Counted from the first letter of the stretch, positions 8,765 to 20,037 are shown. The stretch is DNA of 30,000 bases from Tubiluchus corallicola (GCA_030141605.1 JAQGDQ010001349.1:1-30000), one strand, 5' to 3'. Notes: generated by a model from the sequence alone, not told the origin. Numbers and translations: made by a program.

Positions 8765-9600
8765 ATTGTTTATATTCCGTAAATATCTGTCACTATCTTA
8801 ATTACGTCTTCGAATAAGCAACCAACACACCAATAACACTACTTAAATACACGCACTTTCATAAAATATAAAATTTATGTTTGCTCTATGCCATAAGCAC
8901 ACTACCACCACTGTAAACTGGAACTTCTCAAATGGTGTACTATTCGCTACTAACTGTCGGCTGGTTAGGAATGTTCTCTTCCAAAAATACGTTTGGAAAT
9001 CACAGATAGTGTCTGCGTTGATGACGTGCGTCAGTTATTTTAGTCGTCTCTCTGCATCACACAGGAATTGGACCCACCACCGAGATTAAATTTTACAAAG
9101 TTTACACTTACACACGAAATTCGTAAACTGTTTGTCAAATGAACGTGAAAAACTTTCTTGGAAGAAACACAAGAAACCAAAATAATTTTACTGGTCCATA
9201 GAGACATCGATTCTTCAAAGCAAAGAAAAATTATTATCTTTATTTTTGTGAAGCTAATTTCATTAGCAGAAGTACGAGTGAGTAGAACCGCGAAGTTTTT
9301 GTTTTGATTTTCTTCCGAATATAAAAACAAATGAACATGCTTGAAACAATTAGAACTTTATCATAACAATTATGGCCGTAAAACAAATCAAGAGTAGTCA
9401 AAACTTCTGTCAGTATCCATCCTCACAGTGGTGGCAAAACAGTGGTGTTATCTTAATCAAGTTATCTTAATTTTACATGCTATTAACAAATAATAGTCTT
9501 CCTATCTTTTATATCATCTCATATATGAGCTTCATTCAGTACATCATTACATTCTGTAGCACTAATGTTTATTTTATCATACGATTCACTTCAAATTTTC
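8765..9600. other. Possible promoter side of the F-box gene; otherwise no recognised feature
   Basis: AT-rich sequence with short unsupported frames on both strands. If the start exon at 8729-8764 is right, the promoter of the F-box gene lies here, but I see no TATA box at a fitting distance. Confidence 0.3.
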
Positions 9601-9831
9601 AGATTATTTTCATTACTTTTTTTCTTTCACTGTGTGGGACAATCTAACAAGCCCCGCTTTTTGATTGCCCGCAACACATTTACCTTCGTGTATAAGTGAA
9701 CAGTGTTTGAGGCTTTTCCTGTGCAGTATTTCTTATTTGTATTTTGTTCATTGTAGGCCCTTTCACTAGATATTGTACATGAAACTATTGTAAATGTGTA
9801 ATGTGAAATAAATGACATGACTTGACTTACA
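9600..9831 (+). mobile_element. Probable LINE 3' end, plus strand
   Basis: The segment ends 'gtgaaataaatgacatgact' followed by 'tgactt': an AATAAA-like signal running into a short tandem tail (tgact)n, as seen at 3' ends of CR1/L2-like LINEs. The coding part is not recognisable, so the left border is a guess. Confidence 0.45.
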
Positions 9832-10039
9832 ACTTATAACTTAAAACCTCGATATCAATCGCTCGATAATCTGTCGAAAATGTAAGTGAAAATGCCTGTG
9901 AAAAGTTATGCCAGCTACAGCTGCAAAGTTATGAAGCTCACAGCAAGCTTTGAGATCAGTAGATCGTATTACTGAAGCCGTCTTTATGCTGTACCACGCA
10001 GTCGGCTATCCCATTCAGGATAAAGGCATTCCACTGGTT

Positions 10040-10690
10040 AAGTTTAAACATAATTTATTATAGGATTGGATCAGACAGTTTGAACTACATGATTTAGGAT
10101 CCTCACCATAACAGACTATATACACTATTTACAAAAACATTTACAGTAAGAATAGACTATAACTACACAAGCTGACAAGTTTTACTACAAGATTACATTA
10201 GACATTAGTAGAAAATGACGGTTAGAAAATATTAATGTACGAATATTTAAGACTGATGCATTTCATATCAGATAGAAACTACTGGAAGCGTTTAGTACGT
10301 AATATAAAGTCATGTATACATTGGAATATTTTACAGTTAGCAACATAGTTAAATTCATCTTTTCCGAATAATAACAACTTCAACAGATCATTAGTTCCTA
10401 AGGCAGCTATATTAAGGTTTTCGGGCAGAAGTATTTCATTTAGTTTATCAAACATAACAACCCTAGTTTGTTGATACAATGGGCAGTGCAACAAAAAGTG
10501 TTCAACAGACTCAAATCGAAATCCACAGTTATAATTCGGCAATATTGGATGACCGTTATTATCTTTACAGCCTTTACAGAGAAAAGGTCAAAGTTTAGCT
10601 GAGAAAATCCGATTCCCATGCGCGTATGATGCACTGAAATTGGAGGTTTAGCAAATGAAAAATGTTTGTTACGCATTGTTTCTTAACCAT
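10040..10690 (-). mobile_element. LINE relic with zinc-knuckle RT C-terminus
   Basis: On the minus strand one frame reads LRNKHFSFAKPPISVHHTRM then FSQLNFDLFSVK. After a frameshift near 10570 another frame reads CKDNNGHPILPNYNCGFRFE and SVEHFLLHCPLYQQTR. The 'TRM.IGFSQLN...C.CG...ESxEHFLLHCP.Y' order is the Zn-binding C-terminal region of LINE reverse transcriptases. About 90 further residues and a 3' tail with 'ataataaatta' follow. The frameshift and missing 5' part show a dead copy. Confidence 0.82.
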
Positions 10691-10699
10691 TCCATTGGT

Positions 10700-11870
10700 T
10701 TCTATAGGGCAGGTGGGGAATAAATCCAGGAAAAAAAATCAGGAATCCTAGCGTAGTTAAGCTAATTAGTGCAACTCACTTGTTACGCAGAATGATTTTA
10801 AATTAAATGGCTATCGTGATAGTGGCTATAATATTATATCAGTGGCTACGTATAGACAAAGCAAATTCCATGTTAAAGCAGAGCAGGACTCAATCTCAAA
10901 CTACAGGTCAAAACAATCTTTAAATACTCTTTAAAATATTGAAAGGAAACATACTATTTCTTTCAAAAATGACTTACGCGAAAGAATTCTTACCACACAA
11001 ACACAATTTCAAGTTCGCGCCGCTATTTCATGCATTTCTCGATTCGCTAGTTAGACGGGCACTAACACCTCCATTTCGGAAACGCATTGTACAAAAAAAC
11101 AGGTGCTGTACGTCTCAGCTCAGATGTGTTAGTTTGTGACGAACTACACACGTTCGACATCTCGTGAGTACAGCGGTAAATTTGAAACTTGAATTTTTAT
11201 CTTAAAACCTGCTTAGTTTTAGTACAACACACTGAATATCTTACAGCAGCACTGTACTTCAATTTTTGCTTTCACAAACACGTGCTTCACGCTCGTAGAA
11301 TATTTTTGCTGTGGAAAATTATGTTAGTTTGTGACGTCACCAATAGTTGGGCTCGTCCGCCGTTAAGTTTTTAATCTACTATTTAATTATTAGAAACGCT
11401 TTTGCAGTATTAATTGTGTTAAAACGTATACTTTTATCGGACTTGAAAATGGGGTTAGTATATGAAAAATTATCAGGTCTTCCTTTAATGACACGTTAAT
11501 GGATGAATTCATTGACTACATTTAGCACAAACAGAAAAGGCCAAATTTTTGAAAAAGCACGAAAAAATCGCAAAATAATATTTTGCTTGACAGACGCAAC
11601 GTGAAAAAACGTTGAATTTCTTCTTTTATGAGGCCTCATAACTAACATCTCTTTACACCAAAATACCGTCTCTGAAATTAGTTGCAAATATCTGTGCTAA
11701 CAGAAAAAATTTAACCTCCAATAGTGATGAATTGATCTCCATCAAAAGGTATACTTTCCTTACTAGTTACTAGTGATTTTTTTAAAATTGTGTGGAGAAA
11801 TCACAGTTAAATTATACTAATTGCATGATGCTTCAATCGTTTTAGCGATAAAGAACATGTGTGATTAAAG
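10700..11870. other. No recognised feature
   Basis: AT-rich DNA with short frames on both strands that show neither family motifs nor good splice sites. 'gtgacgtcac' at 11332 is a CRE-like palindrome, noted without further support. Confidence 0.4.
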
Positions 11871-11874
11871 TGCT

Positions 11875-11957
11875 GAATTATTCGAATCTATAGTTTTGGA
11901 TTCGAATCGAGTTCGAACTAAAAAAACCTCGTTCGAATCGAACTCGAACGTTTGATG
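11875..11957. repeat. TTCGAA-rich repeat fragment
   Basis: Contains 'ttcgaatcgagttcgaac' and 'ttcgaatcgaactcgaac' either side of a short A-rich spacer. Each is partly self-complementary, so the segment can fold several ways. Related words ('ccgaatcgaattcgaatc') occur at 27820-27840. Confidence 0.6.
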
Positions 11958-12354
11958 CTCACACTTAAGTCCCATTTCTTGAAAGTGCAAAAAAAGCGTC
12001 CTACCTTTTCACACAAATCTTTATTATCACGAGATGGCCAGCTAACTAAAGATTACGCAACTGTTGAAAAATACAGAGCGGTCACGTAAGCGAATTTCAA
12101 GCAAAATGGAACAGAATCAGCCGTCGAATTTGCCACATCTATATTTATAGCCATAACAAGGGCCTCAGCTTTAGCAGACGGGGAACGTTTGTTAGCTTGA
12201 ATATGCACAAGATAGCAGCTGCAAAACTCGCTTACACAACATATGTTGACAGATAGAAGCCATAGTCAGAACGGGTAAAAAGTACACACCAACATGGGTT
12301 TCTTTCCTTAAATTTATCTAATCAGAACTCGACTGCTTCTTAAATGAGGTTACA

Positions 12355-12780
12355 TTATGAATTCAATTCAATTTTAATTTATTTTCTCTTTATAATAGTA
12401 CAATAAAACATGATTAACAAAAGAATCGCTAATAAGTTTTGAAGAACGGTTAAAATGTTTAGATAGATCTAGAACTAGAGAAAGGATAGCGAAAAGACTA
12501 TAAAGTCACCTAGTCTGCTATCCTTTACCGAATAGTGATTAAAAGATTTTTTAGACACTGGTGGGCATTAATGTTATCAGTTTAATTTAGGAAACATTAA
12601 TAATTTTTAAAATTATGACATTTGCTATATAATCCAGAGAAAAGAATATACATGTAGTTTAATTAGGGGGCAACAAAATAAGGTCAATGTTGATTAAACT
12701 AAAAATTACACTTAGATTTTACGTGAAATACAGGTGAAAATTGTTATGAAATGATAAAAACACTTTGGGTTAATAATGCT
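12355..12780 (-). mobile_element. LINE 3' end with stable hairpin
   Basis: Read on the minus strand it ends 'aaataaattaaaattgaatt' and then (ttgaa)n, a LINE-type tail also seen next to the relic at 16140-16320. Upstream (12481-12526) a hairpin pairs aaaggatagc with gctatccttt; a further agact/agtct pairing lies inside after a four-base bulge, making about 15 bp of stem. Conserved 3' stem-loops are recognised by the RT in several LINE clades. No RT motif is left, so the upstream border is uncertain. Confidence 0.55.
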
Positions 12781-13001
12781 ATTAATCAACAACAGGAGTT
12801 AAATACATTTTGATTTGAGTTCAACTTCATTATTTCTAGCGAATTGATGAATTTGCTTGTGTTTAATCACACACATTGTCTCTAGGTTGCAGTTCAATTT
12901 AGATCTATTTCATTTACAGACTTTAAAGTAGATTTCATTTTCCAGAGTATCAGGTTGGACTGCAGTAACAGTTAATAGCAAGTGAAACGGTTTATGGGAA
13001 G

Positions 13002-13290
13002 CAGGGCCTACTTCAGCCTAAGTGAGGCCCGCGGAAGTGGGGCGTGTGAGGCCCCGTCGGGGAGGGGAGGGGAGACCGGGCGCCACCATGATTGGCGCCC
13101 AGAGAATTTTTGAACTGCTAGAACGCCGGAGAAGCATTTTCGAAGAGAAAATATGGAGTTATACAGCTGTTAAAGGAAAGAACAATTGAATGTTCGCTTA
13201 AAGAAAAAAAATGTTACCTCGGCGCGAGGCCCCCTGGATGGTGAGGCCCCGAGGAAGTATCCCCACTTACCCCCCCTGAAATAGGCCCTG
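13002..13290. mobile_element. hAT-type MITE, family A, copy 1
   Basis: 289 bp with ends CAGGGCCTACTTCAG and CTGAAATAGGCCCTG (14 of 15 complementary). It is flanked by 8-bp duplications atgggaag/atggcaag (7 of 8). No coding capacity. The core 'gaactgctagaacgccggag' and 'aagcattttcgaagagaaaa' is shared with the copy at 23423-23670. Terminal CAG...CTG with 8-bp TSD is the hAT superfamily pattern. Confidence 0.9.
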
Positions 13291-13592
13291 ATGGCAAGTG
13301 AAGTTTTACCGTGACAGCATTCATGATGCAATTTATCCAGTCACAAACTCAGTGTTTGCCCGTTTAATAAATAGCGTTAGATGAAATGATACAGCGGAGT
13401 CGAGAAAATCTAAGTTATTTTTCGTGAAAGTGGTTTTAAAGCAGCTCTGATGGCAAAATATGACTGTGTTTAAAAATGTAGTTTAGAACACTGCTTGTAT
13501 CCATATTACCTGACAAAGCTGAAACGCCAATAAAATGTCGAAAAATTAAGTAATTCTTGCCTATATCACTCAATACTGCTGATATCATGGAA

Positions 13593-13939
13593 GTATAATC
13601 TGGCCTGAGGGTATGAATTGTCCTAGGCCATAATGTACCCGGGGTATAATCTGGCCTGAGGGTATGAATTGTCCTAGGCCATAATGTACCCGGGGTATAA
13701 TCTGGCCTGAGGGTATGAATTGTCCTAGGCCATAATGTACCCGGGGTATAATCTGGCCCGAGGGTATGAATTGTCCTAGGCCATAATGTACCCGGGGTAT
13801 AATCTGGCCTGAGGGTATGAATTGTCCTAGGCCATAATGTACCCGGGGTATAAGCTGGCCCGAGGGTATGAATTGTCCTAGGCCATAATGTACCCGGGGT
13901 ATAAGCTGGCCCGAGGGTATGAATTGTCCTAGGCCATAA
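13593..13939 (+). repeat. 51-bp tandem repeat, seven units
   Basis: Units start at 13593, 13644, 13695, 13746, 13797, 13848 and 13899, each beginning gtataa(t/g)ctggcc. Each unit contains the hairpin pair ggcctgagg and cct-aggcc around 'gtatgaattgt', and a near-palindrome around 'gtacccggggtat' at the unit junction. A T-to-C change (ggcccgag) marks units 4, 6 and 7, and units 6 and 7 also share 'ataagctgg', so recent duplications can be followed. Confidence 0.97.
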
Positions 13940-14380
13940 ATTTACACAAATTATACCAGTCTATGCATCAAAAGCCCCAAAATAATCTTGGAATTCTGTA
14001 TGTCAAGTAAGGAGGCAATACATTTATTTGATTAAATTGTAAATGAATGTGACGTAAAAAAATTATGTCTTTTCGTCAGAAATCATTCTTTGAGCAGCAC
14101 AAGGCAACCTGGCGCACTGGTAACGAAACATTTTAAAAGAAAGAAGCAAATTTAACCAAGCTGCAATAATGAAGCAGTATTGCGCGAGATACCAGTGATG
14201 TCACGCTGTACCTCATTATTAATGTTATTTTCAACTGTCGCATATAGTAAACTAAAAATTATTAAAGCAGGTGTGGACAAAGATATAATTTGAGCTCAAT
14301 ATTAAAAATGCTGCGCTACTTTAAGCTGTTCACGTGAATCTATTTTATTTTAGTAATTACTTTCTCTTCCCTCCACCCCA
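13940..14380. other. No recognised feature
   Basis: AT-rich sequence without motif-bearing frames, between the 51-bp array and the CT tract. Confidence 0.4.
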
Positions 14381-14383
14381 TTC

Positions 14384-14410
14384 TCTCTCCTTCTTTCCCT
14401 CTCTCTCTCC

Positions 14411-14451
<41 letters not shown>

Positions 14452-14456
14452 CCTCT

Positions 14457-14512
<56 letters not shown>

Positions 14513-14513
14513 C
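14384..14513 (+). repeat. (CT)n microsatellite
   Basis: About 130 bases of interrupted ctctct with ccct variants. It produces long Ser-Leu or Arg-Glu frames on the two strands that are artefacts of the repeat. Confidence 0.97.
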
Positions 14514-15744
14514 ACTCCCCGTACTCTCCTCTTCATCCCCCTCTGTCTCACTGTTAAGGCTTTCAGTGTGTCAGGCCCAAAGTCGTGATTAATGTTTGCC
14601 ACAGTACTATTCAGCTGGTGCCATCTATCCACAGATGACAAAACCAATTTTTACAACTCAAAACAGTCACAATCGCAGACGATAATTTTTTGTTTAAAAT
14701 AGCAATATCAAAAACAAAACAGAATTTATGCAGTTTACCGTTTCTATATTCGATTAAACTAATTTTAATTGTTTGGTTTCTAATAAAAAAAGGCTAAAAT
14801 AATCTATAGTATCTTATCACTGTCTAAGTATGGCCAGAGAATGTAATAACCGCAAGCGGAATGTACAGCGCGAGTATAAAAATTCCTGGCATAATCTCAA
14901 GTAAAAATCTGCATGCAACTTATCATGGGGGGAAAAGGGAATCCGTGATACCAACCGTCCTCGAGCAACGTGCAATAAACAAGAGCAAAATTAGCCAACA
15001 CAGCAAAATACTAGGAACTTCGTTGAGTTTACTGGATGGGAAAGCATGATAGGATGGTATGGTTTTAAAACCTGGCTTCAGCAAGTCCAGGCAGCTGCTA
15101 TTCATTACCGTTGCTCCCCTTGAGCGGGTGATAATTCGACTAATTTTGTAAAACTATGTCACGAAGATTTTGCATATTGTGTTTTTTGTTCAAGGGGGTG
15201 TGCGCCATTTTATTCCAGTGGCAAAATTCGATTTTATGCGTGATGAACAATTTATAATTTTAAATAAATCTTTTTGTATTAAATAATTGGAACTTATCCG
15301 TGATTGTATTTATAACTTGTAACAAATCGATCCAACGAAAATCTCTGCACTTTCGATTAAAATGGCACTTTGTACAACAGTTCGTTTTGACTTTTGTCAT
15401 AGCAATCTCTTACATCTTTTTAATCCGGTACATCAATTGGCGCAAAATGCTGGCTCTTCCTCAAAGAGTGAGTACTTCAAAGGCAAAAAACTGGTACAAA
15501 GCAACGGCACGTCGAAAGAAAGAAAGTCAGTACAAAAAAGATGTCTCTTCCTTACTTACTGTCGAGCAGTAAACTAGAACAGAAACGATAGTAAAGACTA
15601 GCAAAATCCCCGCCAAATTTTTTGCGTATAAGTACACTTATAATCAATAACGCGCGAACATCCTAAATAGTCGTCATTTACAACGCGAAGCCAGTAGCAG
15701 CAGCTTTTACAGAATTAAAGTTATAAGGTTATAGTCAGAGTATA
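14514..15744. other. No trusted gene; short unsupported frames
   Basis: The longest frame (15300-15572, plus, 90 codons) has one hydrophobic stretch, VLTFVIAISYIFLIRYI, followed by a Lys/Arg-rich tail. It has no family motif or clear promoter. I would not call it a gene. The rest is AT-rich and featureless. Confidence 0.35.
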
Positions 15745-16030
15745 ATGGATGACGTCAGAACAATGGCTTTGCGCCAGCAGTTTTCCAAGCGAAAATCGTG
15801 CGAAATGGAACCTCCAATCAACTCATCACAGCTCCTCAGGAAGCAAGCGTCCTAAAATACAGTCCACATCATCGTGTAGCCCTGTTCTTCCTCTTTCTAA
15901 AGAGCTATATACCTCCTTTCGAGAGCTCCACCGAGCGCCGCTAGAACGTTTTTCCTGCAGGCTGTTTGATCAAAATTTCGAAAAAATCCGGAGTTGGGTC
16001 CGGGAAAATGCCCGTTACGTTGTGCCGTGA
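15745..16030 (+). CDS. Unrecognised short ORF pair, doubtful
   Basis: A GC-richer patch holds two overlapping frames. From an ATG at 15745 one reads MDDVRTMALRQQFSKRKSCE for 36 codons. The frame starting at 15749 reads 93 codons ending FEKIRSWVRENARYVVP. The second frame has a Ser/Pro-rich first half and a charged second half. No domain is recognised and no splice site convincingly links the two frames. It could be a decayed gene or transposon ORF with a frameshift, or chance. Confidence 0.2.
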
Positions 16031-16139
16031 CCCTCCTGCGAATTCTAAATATGCCTACTACACCCACCGCTGAACGGGCTATCTATCCATAGCCAGCACC
16101 ACCCCCGGCTCGTTCCCTATGTGCGATCCAGAGAATAGC

Positions 16140-16320
16140 AGCGGCTTGTAAAGGTGAAGAAAAGGCATGTTTGGAATTCTATATCTTCTAATGTCAGAAT
16201 AGCATCACGCCTACCTAGATTTAAGAAGGAGATGAAATCATGTCTCTTAAATACATTGAATTGAATTTAATTTAATTTAAATTTATTGACTAACAGGGAT
16301 AAAGCATATTAATAATACAT
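16140..16320 (+). mobile_element. LINE relic, plus strand, RT C-terminus and tail
   Basis: Plus-strand frame reads KRHVWNSISSNVRIASRLPR then FKKEMKSCLLNTLN and stop, the 'WNSI...RL..FKKxxKxxLL' end of a CR1/L2-like LINE ORF. It is followed by 'ttgaatttaatttaatttaa'. The upstream part is degraded. Confidence 0.75.
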
Positions 16321-16357
16321 CAGGTACAAAGTTGTAAAGAATTAGTTCAAATTAGAA

Positions 16358-16656
16358 ACAATTCTTGTTACTTATGCAAACCTGCAAAGGTCGACAAATG
16401 TTACATACATTACAATCACGTTTTTCAATACAATTCTTGTTAACTTACTCAAACCTGTAAAATGTTACATACATTACAATCATGTTTTTCAATACAATTC
16501 TTGTTAACTTACTCAAATCTGCAAAGTTTGACAAATGTTACATACATTACAATCACGTTTTTCAATACAATTCTTGTTAACTTACTCAAACCTGCAAAGT
16601 TCGACAAATGTTACATACATTACAAATCACGTTTTTCAATACAATTCTTGTTAACA
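16358..16656 (+). repeat. 73-bp tandem repeat, four units plus partial
   Basis: Units start at 16381, 16454, 16518 and 16591 with 'cctgcaaag' or variants and contain 'atgttacatacattacaatc' and 'caattcttgttaacttactc'. The second unit lacks 9 bp. A partial unit precedes them. The array ends six bases before dispersed repeat Y copy 2. Confidence 0.95.
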
Positions 16657-16662
16657 TTGCAT

Positions 16663-17190
16663 GACGTCATGTACCAAACGTAAATCAAGGGAAGAAAAGG
16701 CAATGTTAAATTATGTCTCAAAAGACTTTCCGTGCAAATCTATATTACTTAGATTTTCGCTTACTTGCTAGAAAGACTTATGTAACTAAAAAAGAAAATT
16801 ATTAATTATTTAAAATGTTTTCGAAAAATGGGTAAAATGTTGTTGACTCACCCTCCAGGGTGCACCACTCACTAACCAAAAAGCGTCTTTTTAATCTTAT
16901 TGACAAGATACAGTATTTTAAAACTTTATTTAGTTAGTGACTTGAGCGCTACGAATGCTCTGGTTATTTTTTCAAACTTTACAAAATGTTATCTAAACTT
17001 GTTTCAAATGACCTGTCGTGAAAATGGCTGCGCCTAACGGTCATCGCGGGAGTTTAAATTTAGTACACGTTTTATACAGCGTGACCTGCCGATTGAATGC
17101 CTGCATGCAAAAAAGCAGTATGTAAGCGATATAAAATTTCAAAACGAATTTTTCAAGCTTTGTTTCAAGTTTTGTTGTGCTTTAAGCACG
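16663..17190 (+). repeat. Dispersed repeat Y, copy 2; left arm of long inverted repeat
   Basis: Pairs with 18735-19245 in reverse orientation. The outer ends are gacgtcatgtaccaaacg here and, reverse-complemented, gacgtcactacgcaaacg in the right arm. The inner ends share 'aagctttgt' and 'ttgtgcttta'. It also matches 4397-4965. A short open frame MAAPNGHRGSLNL starts at 17024 within it. Confidence 0.9.
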
Positions 17191-17342
17191 GTGATACAAT
17201 GTGCATTTCCAAATTAAACAAGGTGTTTATGCCAAATACAGTACGCACCGCCTATTAGATTCACGGTTAATACATTCAGTCGCTTAATTGACTCAATATT
17301 TTACTTCGCGTACTTAAAATAAGAAACTTGTGTGACCAAGAG

Positions 17343-18010
17343 CTTTAATATAGATAGATAGATATTTTATTTCTGAAAATCAAATTTCCAACATGAGAAT
17401 TACAAACTCGACGCATACCCGATGGTTTTATCAGCGGGCAGAGCTCGGGTAATGATTTCCAGATCATACTAACAATTTGACTCAACATAGCTGCACAAGG
17501 TATATACACAGATATACAAATTTAGTTGTAAACTCTATGAAGGGAAAAGAACTATTTACTAAGCATTTGTACACATGTGATAAACAAATATTTTACCTAT
17601 ATGATAATCACAGTGATGCGGTTATATGTCCGCTAACAAAGCTATACTATTTAATTCAAAAATCTATGCATACAGTCATAAACGAAATTTCCAATTGACA
17701 TTAATTCTCCGTCAAACAAATTTGCAATATTACTATAATTTAACGGGTACAGTGATCTATAAAGTGCATTTTCATGGCGCTCGCACAAAAAATGCTTTTC
17801 TGTCTGAATTTCTCCACAAAGACACAACCTGCGCTCACGAGGTACATTTGCCCAACGACCTGTTTCTATAGCTAGATTGTGTGATGAGACTCTTATTCTT
17901 GTGATGATTATACGTTTGTGCCCAGGTAACTCTGTGTTCCCATACATTGGATGCACAGACAAATTGGGATTTATTTCCAAATAAGTCTTGCATTTTGCAC
18001 TGCTTTGATG
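17343..18010 (-). mobile_element. LINE relic with zf-RVT region and (TATC)n tail
   Basis: Minus strand reads TYLEINPNLSVHPMYGN, then HKRIIITRIRVSSHNLAIET, GRWANVPRERRLCLCGEIQT and EKHFLCERHE, then LSIGNFVYDCMHRFLN-like residues and a stop. 'TRIRVxSHNLxIExGRW...RxCxCGxxQTxxHFLC' is the zinc-binding C-terminal part (zf-RVT) of LINE reverse transcriptases. The 3' end is AATAAAATA running into (tatc)n at 17351-17364. The 5' part is missing, so this copy is inactive. Confidence 0.88.
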
Positions 18011-18061
18011 TCAACTTGAACCGTCTTTGAATGTTTCAACAGCTAGACAATACAACCTAGT

Positions 18062-18252
18062 CTCATACAGAGAACGAGAGTCTGTTTGCCTAAGCAATGT
18101 TGCATAAGATGAATGGTAATAATTTTTGCAGAGGTGACCGAAGGGTTCAGCTTAACCTAATTATCGAAGGTTCCTCTAAATTTTGGTGGTAACTCATCAA
18201 TTCAAAAACAGTCGTCTGCAATTATCAGTAAAATTGGGCCTTTAGAATGTTT
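18062..18252 (+). repeat. Direct repeat R, copy 1
   Basis: Matches 20038-20225 at roughly nine bases in ten by eye: 'cagagaacgagagtc', 'gcctaagcaatgttgcataa', 'ggtggtaactcatcaattca' and 'attgggcc' occur in both. The function and family are unknown. The two copies flank the right Y arm and repeat X copy 2. Confidence 0.9.
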
Positions 18253-18734
18253 CTCGTGTTTAAGTGCCGAACAGAACAAACAAAGGACGCCCCGATTAAA
18301 GACACGTGTGCTGCTCCATATTACGATATTTGTTTACATTTGGTATTCAGTTGAAATACGAATATTCACGTAATTAATATCTCTTATACGATTTCGGAGA
18401 ATAAAAAAATTCCACAGTGTCCACAGGAATAACCTTATAAATTAGTTTTGTTTTATATTTAGCCATATGAACGTCCTAATGATTTTCTAATAACCCGGTT
18501 TCGTGGCGTATAATACCATGCACAACACCCAGATACAGCTGCGCCAATAATTCAACAAATTTTTCAGGTTTAGCTAAAGTAACAACTTGACAAAATTAAT
18601 GAGATTTAGCTGCGCCAGTGTTTAGCTACGTGGTTTCGAGAGTTACGAACAAGAGGGTTTCAATAGATCATTCGTGTTTAGCCATAACAAATTACAAAAA
18701 ATATCGTAATGTACTGCAGTTACAGCTAATTTAA
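18253..18734. other. No recognised feature
   Basis: Spacer of the long inverted repeat between direct repeat R and the right Y arm. I see only short frames. Confidence 0.4.
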
Positions 18735-19245
18735 AGCACAAGAAAACCCGTCATGAACACAAAGCTTAAAAATTTCGTCTTATATTACTTACATACTGCC
18801 TTTTTACATACAGGACTTCAATCGGCAGTAACGCTGTATGAAAAATGTATATTTAAACTCCCGCGATGACCGTTAGACGCGGCCATTTTGACGACAGGTC
18901 ATTTAAAACGAGTTTAGATAACATTGCGTAAAGTTTGAAAAAATAATCAGAGCATTCGTAGCGCACATGTCATTAAATGAGTAAAATTCTAAATAGCTGT
19001 ATCTTGTCAATAAGATTAAAAATACGTTTTTGGTTAGTGAGTGGTGCACCCTGGAGGGTGAGTCAGCGACAATTTTACCAATTGGTGAAAACATTTTAAA
19101 TTGTTAATAATTTTTATTTTTAGTTACATAAGTCTTTCAAGCAGGTAAGCAAAAGCTAAGTAATATAGATTTGCATGGAAAGTTTATTGGGACATAATTT
19201 AGCATTTCCTTTTCTTCCCCTGATTTACGTTTGCGTAGTGACGTC
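18735..19245 (-). repeat. Dispersed repeat Y, copy 3; right arm of long inverted repeat
   Basis: Reverse complement of the 16663-17190 type. Plus-strand landmarks are 'ctcccgcgatgaccgttaga', 'gtggtgcaccctggagggtg' and 'tgatttacgtttgcg'. A gap of about 1.5 kb separates the arms and contains a LINE relic and direct repeat R copy 1. Confidence 0.9.
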
Positions 19246-19392
19246 GGAACACATCAACCATTGTTTGTTTGCGCAATAATGAGTTTTAAACTAGTGAACT
19301 TGCCCGAAGAAATGGTTTCTAGCAACCGCAAAATTGTCTAAAATGCAGTAAAATGCACGTGTGGCCAAGACTTTCTGGCGTTTAGCTGTGTC

Positions 19393-19642
19393 CGGTGGGA
19401 AAATTAGCACGCACGAAACTTAGTAAATTTTGTATGAACAATGGGTGGGCTGTACACTTAACAGTCTCAAATCAGTTTTATGTTTGACTATCCACATTTT
19501 GCTGGGTAGATAATCTTGACACTAAATAAATTAAGCTTAAGTAATGGGTCATCCATTGCAGTGTATTAACTAACTTTTAAGATATGCGATATTACAATCA
19601 AATACAATGAATATTACCTAGGTATTTATTATTTATATATAT

Positions 19643-19682
<40 letters not shown>

Positions 19683-19875
19683 TTATTTATTTATTTATTT
19701 ATTAAAGCAGAATTTTTCACGTTTGGGGACGTCTATGTACCTGAATTTAGATCTCATTTGAGGTCTCCAAAATGTGCTTAAATACAGGATAATGTGTTGG
19801 TGGAGCTTACAGCGCTCGCCTCAAACCCCCTAGCTGCTTATGCGTCAATTTTTAACTCTGGTGGCGCCCATGGTT
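19393..19875 (+). repeat. Dispersed repeat X, copy 2
   Basis: Same order of blocks as 1-415. Where copy 1 has a short 'tatatttattaaagcagaat', this copy has about 70 bases of (at)n, (ac)n and (attt)n at 19634-19701, so the microsatellite grew inside the repeat after the copies separated. Confidence 0.85.
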
Positions 19876-20037
19876 TCCCCGATGGTAAATTTTATACTTG
19901 TTATCTCCTGTTCAGTTAAATTCTTGTCTCTGTGCAAAACTGTCACGTTTTCATTTATATTATTTTGACATGTTCATTTCTTTGGACGCCTTGATACTTC
20001 AAAACTGACTAGTTTTCGGTCTTTACTGTGTGTGTGT

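Noticed and set aside
14334-14647. Ser-Leu and Arg-Glu rich frames on the two strands
   Set aside because: Translation of a CT microsatellite.
15300-15572. 90-codon plus frame with one hydrophobic segment
   Set aside because: Single hydrophobic stretch and a Lys/Arg tail are not enough; the frame is in AT-rich sequence without splice or promoter support.
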